DNA from: Candidatus Puniceispirillum sp.
GTDB lineage: Bacteria > Pseudomonadota > Alphaproteobacteria > Caedimonadales > UBA1908
Direction of reading: 5' to 3'
DNA: 64,000 nt
NCBI GenBank assembly: GCA_013822015.1
Contig: PNJU01000005.1
Span: forward strand, 1-64,000
Each line of letters starts with the position of its first letter. The first letter of the stretch is position 1. Under the pieces are notes generated by a model. That model was given only the letters and a program-made list of their open reading frames with translations. It made no database searches and had not been told where the DNA came from. Shown here piece after piece: positions 45,923 to 54,937 of this stretch. Both the position numbers and the translations under genes were made by a program.

Positions 45923-48900
45923 TCATTCAATCTCCTCCCACGAACCTATCCTATTGACATAAATACGTCTTCCGGGTTGCGCGCGCATTTCAGGAGTGAG
46001 CACACCATCTCTAGGATATTCTGCAATCGTCCACTCGCTTTTTTTTCCTTTGATCGTCGGGCGAAAACCGGAAATCAAGACGTTTGAGATGTGATCTGGA
46101 ACTTGTGACATATCATAAAAACCGCCAGCCAAACGAACCGTTGAAATACTAGGCAAATTCAGGAGATCTGTTGCCCCTTTTTGTCCCAAACAACTTGCCT
46201 TCATGGCCACATCACACAAGAGCGGCAAGTTCTCTAACCCAACCACCTTGTGCGGCGTATCGTTAAGATAGCCATCGCACAGCTCTAGGCGGGTAACCAT
46301 TGGGAGCACGTCGTTAAAACGCACTTCTCGGCCGTCGCGTATTCCTTCTGTGTCATCTTGGTAAAACTTGATCTCTTGAAGAGACCGCAGACGATCCAGA
46401 CGAGATACCGTTGTTTTGTAAGGATCGAAGATAAGACTCTGGATGGCGTCATTATCTTCCTCCACGTAAAAACCAGCCACTTTTGTTCTTGTAAGATCAA
46501 GGGTCTTAACGCCCAAATGATGGGCGCCTTCTAAGGTCTCAAGGGTCTTGGGCAAAGAGATCTCTTGCACATGGTGCATCGGGGCCCCCACACGCAGTGT
46601 TTTGATTTTTGCATTCTGTAAAGAGAACGTATGAACGCTGACTAAATGCTCTATCCCTTCCAAAAAGGTAAAATCGCTGTAAGGGCCAATACCGGTCAAC
46701 TCAACTAGATTTGGCATATCCCGCGTGATACGCAACCCCTTAAGAGTATTCCCCACTTCAAAAAAGCGCATCCCCGTCAAAAAGGAAAAACCTTCAATCT
46801 CTTCTGATCTCCCTGACAACAAAAGCATTTTAAGGTTCGGCATCTCGGCCCCAATGGAAATGGTTTTCACATTTGTTCCTTGTAAGTTCAACCCATTGAG
46901 ATGTGGGAGGTTTTCTAGGCCCGTGATGGATTCGGCAGCACGCGGTGGATAAAACTCCGTTATTTTTTCGTGACGATTCGTAAAATTAAGAGATCTCACC
47001 TGAGAGGATTCCATGTTTAAAAACGATAAATTAGGAAAGAAATCCAGATCAATCATTGTCTCCAGGTCCCGTGGGGTTTGCAGTCGCTCTACAGTTAAAA
47101 GCGGGGCACTCAAGTCGCCAAAGAAAGGGGCGACTCCCAAAAAGTTCAGCTCCTGAATGGCTGTCAGATTTTCAAGGCCCGTGACGGTTGCGCCACTGGG
47201 AACGGCCAATTTCTTTAAGTAAGGCATCTCCAAGGGAAAGGCGAGAGATTTCACCCGGCTTTCACCACGGCCCTCACCAAAGGAGAATGCCTCAAGTGCT
47301 CTCAAATGCTCAAATCCCTCAATACGTTGCGTGATATTTGAAAGGATTAATTTCTTGAGATTTGGAAAGTCTTCTTTAAAAACAAGCTCATCAATAGAAC
47401 TGTCTCGCAAATCAAGCTCGTCGATGTTTTTAAAGACGTTCACGTCAAAGGCTTGCCATTCTTTAGTGGAAAGGCTCAATTTCCCCATGAGATGCGGTAC
47501 GCTTGCAAAGGCAAGTGGCAGCCTCTTTGTTTTTGTTGAAAGCTGCATAAGTTGTGGCGTAAGCCTTTCAACGGAGGCACGGTCATCCCATGTGTATTCC
47601 TCAAGAATATTCCTCAGCGTCAGATCAAGAGAGGACATGACATCATCGCTCCACTGGGACATGTCCGTAAAGCTAAGGTTCACAACAAAAGAAAAAATAT
47701 CTTGATTTCCATCCATTGGCTCGCACATGAGCTTAAAAAAATCATTCAGTTTTTGCGTTGCAAGGTAATGTTTGGACTGGGCGAAGGTGATCAGGCTGGT
47801 TTCAACACTGTCGGCCGGAATAAGCGCAGGGTCTGCCAAAAGTGCCGTCAGCTTTTGTGTATATTGTTGATCTGTGGGGGACACTTTCAAAAGCTTCAAC
47901 TCTTCGATCTCACCATGACCAGGTTGCATATTAATGCGAAACTTAAAGTCGTTGTTAACTTGAATTGTAAGGTCCCCATAGAGATAGTCTTTAAAGGGCT
48001 CATGCTCGCCCTCTTTAAAGCGTTCATCCTCCTTGTACACAACATTGTAAATGTGGTGGGGATTCAAAAACGTCAGCAGCTTCAAATATTGATCTGCAAG
48101 CCAAACACCCCGTGAGTCATCATTCTCTTGTGGCTGAGAAGGGGGCGAAAAGGGTGTGAGACCAAAGGCTAGAATCTTCTCAAATACGCTCAAAATATTC
48201 TCAAAGTCCGTACAAAGATCATAGGTTGCAGCGTCTTGACCTTGACGTTTATTAAGATACCGAATCCATAGGTCAGGCCTAAGAGCGTCGCTTGCCTCTT
48301 CCTGTGATCCATGCAGGCCATTCAAGTCACCCACAACTCTGTTCCACAACGAACGCATGACTTCCGAACCATCTTTGGCTGTGTGAATATTGGACTGAAT
48401 ATTAAAAAAATCAAAAAGATGCTGAATGTAAGGCGTTTGAATGCCCCTCAATCGATCCAAATCAAAGTGGTGTGTTTGTTTGTTATAGAGGATTAAATTG
48501 AGGATGTGCCGAATGGTCATTTCACCACAATCGGCAAAAGGCTTATGAGCCCGCTCCATGCGCCCATCTGCCCCAGTGGGGATCTCAATGAAAGCGTCCG
48601 TTCTATCGCGCATATGGCTCAGCCTGTTACGAAGCCCTTCCATTTCTTTTTCTTTACCATTAGGCACATAAAATGCGTCTTGCGCACGGTCATATACCCA
48701 AGCCGAGCCATTACTGAGCACCTGTCTATATGGCACGCTTGCACGCAAACTCTCCACAATCTTTAAATTGTAAATATCGTCCAGATCACAGGCGCCGTTC
48801 TCTTTTCCCACAATCACATCGGGATCCCGTTCTTCATCAAAGAGATCCTGCTCATGGGGATTTACGAATTCTGCGTCGATCACTTCGTTCTCAGGCGCTT

Positions 48901-49837
48901 GGAGCTTTTGCACTTCCTCCATGTAGTCCCAAAGATCTTCCTGTTTGTCAAAATGAAAACATAAAAAACCAAGTATGACTTGCTCGAGAGTATGCTGAGG
49001 CGCAAGGGTTAGAAGCTCTGACCTTGGCCCACTGCTTGAAGCCGCTTGGGACAATGGAGACGAGCTTGAGCTAGAACCTTGGCTAGAACTGGAAGAAGGC
49101 TGCGCCGTAGATCCTGATGCGGCAGTGCTCCCATCTGGAGAAGGCGACCGGGTTCCTTTCCTTTTTTGCGTGCGCTCAGGCTTGGGTGGCAAAGAAAGAG
49201 CGCTGACCTCTTCGTGATAGACAGCCAGCGTTATATCATTTAGAAACGGATTCAGCAGCGCGTTAGAAAAATTTGGGTACGAGAGTGTTTCTTTTATTCT
49301 TTGAGCATAAGTTCTTTTGAGTTTCTCAAGGCCATTTCCATGAACCTTTGTGAGACGTCCTTCCTCAATGGCGTTGTACTGTTGGCCCTCACGTATGTCC
49401 TTTACTTGATTCAGGTAGTTGAACGTCAAAGAACGTACTTCTTCTGCGTAACACATGAGAAGTGCAATGGTTTTGGGACTTGTTACATAGTTAGAAAAAT
49501 GTTGATGATTGTCGTCGTTATTTACTCGATCACCTAGATTCCCATCCACAGAAGGGAACAAAACGCGTGTCACACGCCATAAAGGGTCTTGAGACGTGTC
49601 ACTCGTATAAATACGATTATTTTTCTCGTCAAATGTTGCTTTCACACCCCAATGAAAACGAATATTGGGGATAAGATGATCAAGGGCTACGCGCCCAACT
49701 GTGGGAGAAAAATACTTCTTCTTAAAGGGACGCGACACACCTTTAAAAGCAGCGTCCGGCACCACAGCATGGGACGCGGCGCTCAACATCAAAGAGCCAA
49801 ACAAAGATGAGTAAAGTATTTTTTTAAATCGACGCAT
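45923..49837 (-). CDS. Giant exported leucine-rich-repeat protein
   Basis: 1304 residues. Signal peptide 1-24 (ILYSSLFGSLMLSAASHA). Residues about 235-280 are a low-complexity Ser/Pro/Ala linker after a basic patch (KPERTQKRKGTRSP). A distinctive block in the middle, PFADCGEMTIRHILNLILYN, contains an invariant-looking Asp-Cys-Gly-Glu and could be a catalytic Cys motif. From about 760 to 1250 there are irregular LRRs of about 22-24 residues (NLKKLILSN, HLNGLNLQGTNVKTISIG, NLKMLLLSG, VKTLDLTRTKV). The end is non-repetitive (GRRIYVNRIGSWEEIE). LRR proteins usually bind other proteins, and in pathogens LRR effectors can be ubiquitin ligases, but no known catalytic domain is evident. Flanked by an IS630 remnant upstream. 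Effector role is inference. Confidence 0.85.
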   Translation of the reverse strand: MRRFKKILYSSLFGSLMLSAASHAVVPDAAFKGVSRPFKKKYFSPTVGRVALDHLIPNIRFHWGVKATFDEKNNRIYTSDTSQDPLWRVTRVLFPSVDGNLGDRVNNDDNHQHFSNYVTSPKTIALLMCYAEEVRSLTFNYLNQVKDIREGQQYNAIEEGRLTKVHGNGLEKLKRTYAQRIKETLSYPNFSNALLNPFLNDITLAVYHEEVSALSLPPKPERTQKRKGTRSPSPDGSTAASGSTAQPSSSSSQGSSSSSSPLSQAASSSGPRSELLTLAPQHTLEQVILGFLCFHFDKQEDLWDYMEEVQKLQAPENEVIDAEFVNPHEQDLFDEERDPDVIVGKENGACDLDDIYNLKIVESLRASVPYRQVLSNGSAWVYDRAQDAFYVPNGKEKEMEGLRNRLSHMRDRTDAFIEIPTGADGRMERAHKPFADCGEMTIRHILNLILYNKQTHHFDLDRLRGIQTPYIQHLFDFFNIQSNIHTAKDGSEVMRSLWNRVVGDLNGLHGSQEEASDALRPDLWIRYLNKRQGQDAATYDLCTDFENILSVFEKILAFGLTPFSPPSQPQENDDSRGVWLADQYLKLLTFLNPHHIYNVVYKEDERFKEGEHEPFKDYLYGDLTIQVNNDFKFRINMQPGHGEIEELKLLKVSPTDQQYTQKLTALLADPALIPADSVETSLITFAQSKHYLATQKLNDFFKLMCEPMDGNQDIFSFVVNLSFTDMSQWSDDVMSSLDLTLRNILEEYTWDDRASVERLTPQLMQLSTKTKRLPLAFASVPHLMGKLSLSTKEWQAFDVNVFKNIDELDLRDSSIDELVFKEDFPNLKKLILSNITQRIEGFEHLRALEAFSFGEGRGESRVKSLAFPLEMPYLKKLAVPSGATVTGLENLTAIQELNFLGVAPFFGDLSAPLLTVERLQTPRDLETMIDLDFFPNLSFLNMESSQVRSLNFTNRHEKITEFYPPRAAESITGLENLPHLNGLNLQGTNVKTISIGAEMPNLKMLLLSGRSEEIEGFSFLTGMRFFEVGNTLKGLRITRDMPNLVELTGIGPYSDFTFLEGIEHLVSVHTFSLQNAKIKTLRVGAPMHHVQEISLPKTLETLEGAHHLGVKTLDLTRTKVAGFYVEEDNDAIQSLIFDPYKTTVSRLDRLRSLQEIKFYQDDTEGIRDGREVRFNDVLPMVTRLELCDGYLNDTPHKVVGLENLPLLCDVAMKASCLGQKGATDLLNLPSISTVRLAGGFYDMSQVPDHISNVLISGFRPTIKGKKSEWTIAEYPRDGVLTPEMRAQPGRRIYVNRIGSWEEIE

Positions 49838-49955
49838 AGAAGTGTATACCTTGACAGAATTTGCTATTTATATTTATAGCAAAAAAGCATTAATGTTAAG
49901 TGAAGATCTCCTTCAAGAAAACCCATGGTATGCTTTAAAGCGTCTAAAGGTGACC

Positions 49956-50062
49956 TATAGCCGAACCATTATAATTTGATAATGCGCGTCTGGCCGCTCG
50001 TGTATACTTATACACGTCGCTTTCCTCGTATCCTGTTATCACATTAAACTGTTCTAGCTATA
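49956..50062. repeat. 107-bp inverted-repeat element (MITE-like), copy 3
   Basis: Starts TATAGCCGAACCATTATAAT and ends GTTCTAGCTATA; same length and about 85-90 per cent matching by eye to 2585-2691. Here it abuts an IS630 transposase remnant, linking the small repeat to that family. Confidence 0.75.
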
Positions 50063-50065
50063 TAA

Positions 50066-50583
50066 AAAAACTCTGACGCACCCCAAGTCGAATCCAGAAA
50101 AACGCTCTGTCTTCTGCCAAAAGAGCACGGGCTATGAGGGGGCAGGAAAGCCCATGGTGTCCCTTGACGAGAGCGGGTTTGCCCATTACATGCCACGCAC
50201 CCATGGGTACGCCCAAAGGGGACAACGGTGTAACGGTATCTAGGATTGGGGTACAAAAGGGAGAACCAACGTTATCGGGGCTCTTTTGGGGGGCGTACTC
50301 CTCACGGTGAGCTTGTTTTCCACAACCATCAACACCCAGATCTTTGATGCACGGGTCATCCAGGACCTCATCCCCAAGCTCCCAAAAGGCAGTGTCGTGA
50401 TCATGGACATACAAAAAGCCTCAAGTGGTCAAAGCCCTCCAGGACGCAGGGCACACACGCCTGCACCTCCCGCCATACTCCTCAGACCTTAACCCCATTG
50501 AAAAGAAATGGGTCCAAGCTAATAAGCTTCGCAAACTGAAAAACCACCCAATGGAACTCTTCTTTAAGGTTCAAAATCTATGA
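50066..50583 (+). pseudogene. IS630-family (DDE) transposase remnant
   Basis: Plus-strand translation gives GKPMVSLDESGFAHYMPRTHGYA, then an in-frame stop (TAG at about 50248), TKGRTNVIGALLGGVLLTVSLF and VIQDLIPKLPKGSVVIMD. After a frameshift at about 50410 it continues PPYSSDLNPIEKKWVQANKLRKL. The three DDE acids sit in LDESGF, VIMD and LNPIEKKW. The N-terminal third is absent. The right terminal repeat GGTTAGCTATA lies at 50597-50607, so the element spans 49956-50607. It is inactive because of at least one stop, one frameshift and the missing N-terminus. Confidence 0.9.
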
Positions 50584-50610
50584 TCATTTTATAGGTGGTT
50601 AGCTATACAC

Positions 50611-51237
50611 ATTCCTGCGCTACGGCGTCGTGATACCCGGGTCGGTCGCTATCTTTTTGGGCACCCAGGTGACGAGTCGCCTGTACACGGCTCAGCGTTT
50701 TGTTTTAGGTCGCGCCACTGCGCCCTACACACGCCTGTGGCGCACCTCTCATTTTTCATAGCTGCGTGTCTTTTACCTGTTACTTATATGCGTCGTCGCT
50801 TTTTGCGTTGTGTTGATAGAAAACAGTAAAGGACTTGCACTTATCTTTATGTGCCCAGGCGCTTATATGATTGCGCGTCTCACACTGGCACTGCCTGATA
50901 TTGCAACAAGGCAGGGCGCGCGCCTCAATGACGGGTGGCATCAGGCAAAAGGATACGTGCTTGAGATCTTTTTACTGACGTTTGTGTTCCATGTGCTAGC
51001 AAGCGTTATTTTTGCGGCACTGGCAGTTGGCTCATGGTTTTTATTTGTGCATGTACACGTAAGTGTTTTTTTAAGGGGAGTGTGACCCCCTTTACGACGT
51101 TCGTTATTTCCAATGCCCACATATTTGAGGGGATTTGGAGTGGTCTGACCCTTGGACTTATTACCTGGATTCTCTTGAGTTCCTTTGCAAGCCTGAGTCA
51201 TTTATATGCCTTGATTAGAGCCAGACGCCTTAGTTAA
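50611..51237 (+). pseudogene. Decayed paralog of the six-helix membrane proteins
   Basis: Pieces in different frames match the 51289 product: YTAQRFVLGRATAPYTRLW (cf. YTMQRVVLGQELAPYLHLV), MCPGAYMIARLTLALPDIATRQGARLND (cf. the RLIMIFPEAATRKE region), then WHQAKGYVLEIF and ISNAHIFEGIWSGLTLGLITW. A stop at about 50759 and a frameshift at about 51080 disrupt it, and the 5' part is missing where the IS630 remnant ends. Confidence 0.8.
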
Positions 51238-51288
51238 ACTAACTGGTGAAGTTATATCTTGTATGCCCCCATCGAAGAGGACCAGACT

Positions 51289-52182
51289 ATGTCACAAGAA
51301 ATGACAAACATACCCGCCCCGACGCCCGTTAAGTCCGCGCCCATTTGGCCGGCGCTGAAGGAAGGATTTCTCTTTCCGCTTCTCATATATAAGGGCAAGT
51401 GGGCGGCCTTTGGGTGGCATATGCTCTTCATGACATTTTTCGCAGGGGTAGGCATGTTGTTTGTTGCCCCATCTCTCAAGGACGCTTTTACACTCAGCCC
51501 TGTTGTGGGGCTGGTGGCGGTCCTTGGTGTTCTTGGGACCTTTGTGTTGACAAGCGTATACACCATGCAGCGCGTGGTGCTTGGTCAAGAGCTGGCGCCG
51601 TACCTGCATCTTGTGTCCACCCCTCTCTTCAGGCGGACGGCTTTATATTTTGTGCTATACACAGTGGCGCAAGTGGCATACGTAACCCTGAGTATCGCTT
51701 TGTTTGTTGTGGGTGTAGGTGTCATTCTCTTCATTGCAAGCTATTATATCTTTGCGCGCCTGATCATGATCTTTCCAGAGGCTGCAACACGCAAAGAAAC
51801 AACGGTAGGACAGGGATGGCGCCTAGCCAAAGGCTATGTTCTTGAGATTTTCTGCGTACATTTTGTCAGTGGGTTTGGTTTCATGGTCTTGTGTGTCCTT
51901 GCTTTTTCCCTATGGATGTTATTTGGCGTCATTGCGAACGAATCGTCTGTGTCTTTTGCATCGGTTGGCTTATCTACAGCTGGTGAAGTTTTTGGCATGG
52001 GCACCCTTGTAGGCCTTGGGACCTGGACTTTCATGTGTGTGCCTGCCAGTCTTGCGCGCATTTATAAAGACATTATGCAGGCAGAAGGGATCCCCTTACA
52101 TGTTTCCCTAATGGGATCAATTGTGGTACAAACGGCCGCACCAGTCACGACGACAACCCACGACACACCCAAGGAGCAATAA
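51289..52182 (+). CDS. Six-helix inner-membrane protein of unknown function
   Basis: 297 residues from ATG 51289 (MSQEM, as in the next gene, rather than TTG 51259). About six hydrophobic helices. A motif in the middle, RLIMIFPEAATRKE, then WRLAKGYVLEIF, recurs in the 52183 product and in the upstream pseudogene and resembles the R-L-x4-P-x2-A...W-x-L-x-K-G signature of several uncharacterised membrane families. Function unknown. Its stop is immediately followed by the start of the next gene (0 bp), so the pair is co-translated. Confidence 0.75.
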   Translation: MSQEMTNIPAPTPVKSAPIWPALKEGFLFPLLIYKGKWAAFGWHMLFMTFFAGVGMLFVAPSLKDAFTLSPVVGLVAVLGVLGTFVLTSVYTMQRVVLGQELAPYLHLVSTPLFRRTALYFVLYTVAQVAYVTLSIALFVVGVGVILFIASYYIFARLIMIFPEAATRKETTVGQGWRLAKGYVLEIFCVHFVSGFGFMVLCVLAFSLWMLFGVIANESSVSFASVGLSTAGEVFGMGTLVGLGTWTFMCVPASLARIYKDIMQAEGIPLHVSLMGSIVVQTAAPVTTTTHDTPKEQ

Positions 52183-53082
52183 ATGAGCCAGGACATGCAA
52201 ATACCCCCTCAGGCACAAACGCCCATCACGCCCGTTTTGTTTGGTGAGGCCGTCAAAGTCGGTTTTCTCTTTCCCTTCAAAATGGATAAGGCCAAGGCCC
52301 TTGTCATGCTTGAGTTCCTGGCTGTTGTAACTCTTGCCATGGTTGGGTATTTGAAGGCCCTTCCTGTCGTGCAGACTTTCTTTGAAATGCCAGACCACAG
52401 CGCGGTAAATCCTTTGGGGGATACAGAAGGGTACCTTCTTTTGCTCGTGGTGTCCTACGCACTTCTCATTTGCGCCATGCTGGCAGGTATTGTTTATACC
52501 ATGCAGTGTGTGGGGCTGGGAGGTACGCATCATCCATTCCTCCTCCAGGTGTGCACGTCCACTTTCTGGCGCAGTATACTTCTGGGGATTATGTACATGC
52601 TGTGCTTCATCGCCGTCATTGTACTGGGCGTGGTGTTAGCCGTTAAGTTTTCGGGTTTTACAACCCTTGTCACCATTCCGGCGTTCACGTATTTACTGGG
52701 AAGGCTCATGCCTTTGTTCCCCCATGTGGCTCTGCGCAACAAGATCGATGTGAAAAAAGTGTGGCGGTTGTCCCAGGGCCATGTTCTGAAGATCCTTTTT
52801 GCGCCCCTTGCAACCTATTTGCTGATTATTGCGGGTGCCATTGGGGTTGGCATTGTGCTGGGTGTTGCGACGCTTAGTGTGAGCGCCCTCAACCCAGAAG
52901 TTACCACGCCCTTTGAGGTGATGCTGCACCAAGGCGCCCAAGAAAATGCAAAACCTGTTCTTGCTTTTGTCATGGTCATGTCCCTATTCTTCGCAGCACT
53001 TTCATGGATTGTCATGGGTATGTATGCGACCCTGGCCCACCTGTGGCGCCGTATTTTAGAAAATGCAGCCGGATCCTTATAA
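52183..53082 (+). CDS. Six-helix inner-membrane protein, paralog of 51289 product
   Basis: 299 residues; starts MSQDMQ directly at the preceding stop, with AAGGAG 6 bases upstream. N-terminal loop VGFLFPFKMDKAKAL parallels EGFLFPLLIYKGKWA of its neighbour. About six helices. The motif RLMPLFPHVALRNK, then WRLSQGHVLKIL corresponds to the family signature. Its last codons overlap the left end of a repeat element at 53066. Two adjacent related polytopic proteins suggest a heteromeric membrane complex, an inference only. Confidence 0.75.
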   Translation: MSQDMQIPPQAQTPITPVLFGEAVKVGFLFPFKMDKAKALVMLEFLAVVTLAMVGYLKALPVVQTFFEMPDHSAVNPLGDTEGYLLLLVVSYALLICAMLAGIVYTMQCVGLGGTHHPFLLQVCTSTFWRSILLGIMYMLCFIAVIVLGVVLAVKFSGFTTLVTIPAFTYLLGRLMPLFPHVALRNKIDVKKVWRLSQGHVLKILFAPLATYLLIIAGAIGVGIVLGVATLSVSALNPEVTTPFEVMLHQGAQENAKPVLAFVMVMSLFFAALSWIVMGMYATLAHLWRRILENAAGSL

Positions 53083-53254
53083 TTTGAGAATGCGCGTCTT
53101 GGCGCCCTTTTATAGCGCCCATCCTTTTAAAGACGCAAAGCGTTAGGCGTCTTTATCAGGGCGTGCTCACTTATGACCTATAAGCTGGGCGCGCCTTGAC
53201 GATCGCCTTGCCTTAAAATGCTTGTCCGCTATTAAATGATATGGTTCGGCTATA
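53066..53254. repeat. Diverged inverted-repeat element related to the MITE-like family
   Basis: Left end GCAGCCGGATCCTTATAATTTG parallels the TATAGCCGAACCCTTATAAT ends seen elsewhere, and the right end reads ATGGTTCGGCTATA. About 189 bp with internal hairpins (AAGACGC/GCGTCTT). It fills most of the 295 bp between two genes and overlaps the preceding stop codon. Confidence 0.5.
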
Positions 53255-53377
53255 TACAAACTGCTCATGCCCGTGGGTAGATCTCAATAAATTCATTTAT
53301 TTTGTCGTTGTGTCTATTTTTGATTGACAATCAGATTGATTTTGCTACAAGCAGACAGGTTTTATTTCTGAGTTTTT

Positions 53378-53971
53378 ATGATGGTTATTTGGGGTTGGCG
53401 TTCGCACAAGTGCGGGCATCAGACGATAGAAGGGGTGTGCCCTGCCTGTCACGCACAAAATCTGGTATTTACCCGATTTGTTCGCGTATTTGATATCTTT
53501 TGGATTCCTGTATTCCCTTTTGAAAAGCACGACCATGTTGGGTGTGAGTCATGCGGCTCGTCCTATTACAGTGAGAATTTCCCAGGTGCGCAAGAGGCTC
53601 GTAGAGAAGGAAAAGCCCCATGGTGGTCATTTCTGGGTGCCTTCATTATCGCAGGAATCGTGGCTCTTGGCATGTTTTCTGCATGTCAAAGCGAAGCTAA
53701 AATCCATGCCTTTAAGAAGAATCCTTCTCCTGGAAAATACTTTGTCTTCAAGTCCAATGATCCTGATTTATCAAGACATCCTTATGTTTTTGCAAAAATT
53801 GATCACATGGACGGAGAGAAAATGACGATAGGAACGAGCGCGTTGGCTTATTCAAGTTTGAGCGATGCGACACGAGATGCTAAGAAGAAGTCTGATGATT
53901 TGCTTGATTCCCACATGCAAGAAGTTATGTTGGAGGACTTTCAAAAAATGAATATAAAAGACGTCTCGTAA
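53378..53971 (+). CDS. Zinc-ribbon membrane protein
   Basis: 197 residues. The N-terminal zinc ribbon has Cys pairs in KCGHQ, VCPACHAQN and GCESCGSSYY around FWIPVFPFEKH, a pattern seen in zinc-ribbon proteins whose ribbon precedes a membrane helix. One membrane helix about 85-105 (FLGAFIIAGIVALGMFSAC). The rest is a charged soluble domain. The start could be either of two adjacent ATGs. Role unknown; it lies between two pairs of polytopic membrane proteins. Confidence 0.7.
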   Translation: MMVIWGWRSHKCGHQTIEGVCPACHAQNLVFTRFVRVFDIFWIPVFPFEKHDHVGCESCGSSYYSENFPGAQEARREGKAPWWSFLGAFIIAGIVALGMFSACQSEAKIHAFKKNPSPGKYFVFKSNDPDLSRHPYVFAKIDHMDGEKMTIGTSALAYSSLSDATRDAKKKSDDLLDSHMQEVMLEDFQKMNIKDVS

Positions 53972-54033
53972 CTTTGATATCTGAATAACTCGTTCCGTTT
54001 GGTCCAAAATAAAAACATGAAAGCAATTGTAAA

Positions 54034-54933
54034 ATGTCACACATGACACAGGTGAATACCGTATCAAGCATGCAGGCCTTTAAGACGGGCCTCCTGATGG
54101 CGATTCCCAGAGACCGGCACACCTTCGGGGCTCTGTTAAAAACGGTTCTGTTTTGCGGCGGTGGCTGGGCCGTGCTCATGGGGCTGTGGTTCCTTTACGC
54201 GCCGCGTTTAGACAATGGCATGATCCCCCTTTCAATTTCTGTGTGGGGCGTGCACTTGTCCATTTCGACCTTCGCGGTTTGCGTGGTCTCAGTTTTTCCC
54301 TTTGTTGATCTTTACGCGGTGCGCAGCGCCTTGAAAGAGAGAAAAGATACCCCCTATTTTTGTTCCCTTATGGAGGGCGTTGCCGCACGTGCGCTTGTGA
54401 TCTTACTGCTGATACATCTATTTCATTTTGTGAATGATAGCCTTTTTGCAGAATGTGCGTGGTACGTAAGCGTGTTGTTCGTATGTGGCGCGATTGTTTT
54501 AACGCCTTACATAGGTATGGTCATTGTTCACTTGGTTGTCTCCGGACGTATTGACTTGGGGGGAGCTTGGCACATTTTCAGGCGCACGTTCTGGGGGAGT
54601 GTGTTTGTATTTCTTGGTATTTTGTTCACTTTTTTGGTCGTAGCGTTTTTGTGCGAGGTCTTTTTGTCATTTTGTATAGGACTGGCGGGTGGCATCCTTT
54701 CCACCAATATAAGGGCAGATCTTTTGCTTCTTACGCAAGACTTTGCTGCGCTTAGTGAAAAACTCCCTGTGGCTCCGTGTTTCGTCCCCTACGCGTGGAT
54801 GTATGTACTGCCCATGGGCGTGTACCACGCGGTTCTTTCCTGGGGCAGTGTTGGCTTATATGGGGCGCTGACGTTTCTTTATAAACGCGCGGTGACAACC
54901 GAGCGTGCACGCCCAGATCAAAAGGAGCTGTAA
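54034..54933 (+). CDS. Six-helix membrane protein of unknown function, pair member 1
   Basis: 299 residues. The segment MQAFKTGLLMAIPRDRHTFG then KTVLF and GGGWAVLMGLW (residues about 13-52) is nearly identical, at DNA level as well, to that of the next gene, while the rest has diverged strongly. About six helices; a central motif PYIGMVIVHLVVSGRIDLGGAW parallels AYIAMVIVHLVASGRLALKETW in the neighbour. Function unknown. Topology resembles the 51-53 kb pair. Separated by 4 bp from the next gene, whose ribosome site (AAAGGAG) overlaps its end. Confidence 0.75.
   Translation: MSHMTQVNTVSSMQAFKTGLLMAIPRDRHTFGALLKTVLFCGGGWAVLMGLWFLYAPRLDNGMIPLSISVWGVHLSISTFAVCVVSVFPFVDLYAVRSALKERKDTPYFCSLMEGVAARALVILLLIHLFHFVNDSLFAECAWYVSVLFVCGAIVLTPYIGMVIVHLVVSGRIDLGGAWHIFRRTFWGSVFVFLGILFTFLVVAFLCEVFLSFCIGLAGGILSTNIRADLLLLTQDFAALSEKLPVAPCFVPYAWMYVLPMGVYHAVLSWGSVGLYGALTFLYKRAVTTERARPDQKEL
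54070..54189 (+). repeat. 120-bp direct repeat, first copy
   Basis: Identical to 54992-55111 at about 114 of 120 positions by eye, all within coding sequence of paralogous genes. Identity falls sharply at the downstream edge, suggesting gene conversion or recent partial duplication. Confidence 0.8.
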
Positions 54934-54937
54934 GAGT

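Larger units (their letters stand above)
49956..50607 (+). mobile_element. Degenerate IS630-type insertion sequence
   Basis: Left end TATAGCCGAACCA (49956) and right end TATAGCTAACCA on the opposite strand (50607-50596) form an imperfect terminal inverted repeat with TA at the ends, as for IS630 elements. An internal GCTATA at 50057-50062 marks the end of the miniature copy. At 652 bp it is well below a complete IS630 of about 1.1 kb. Confidence 0.7.
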
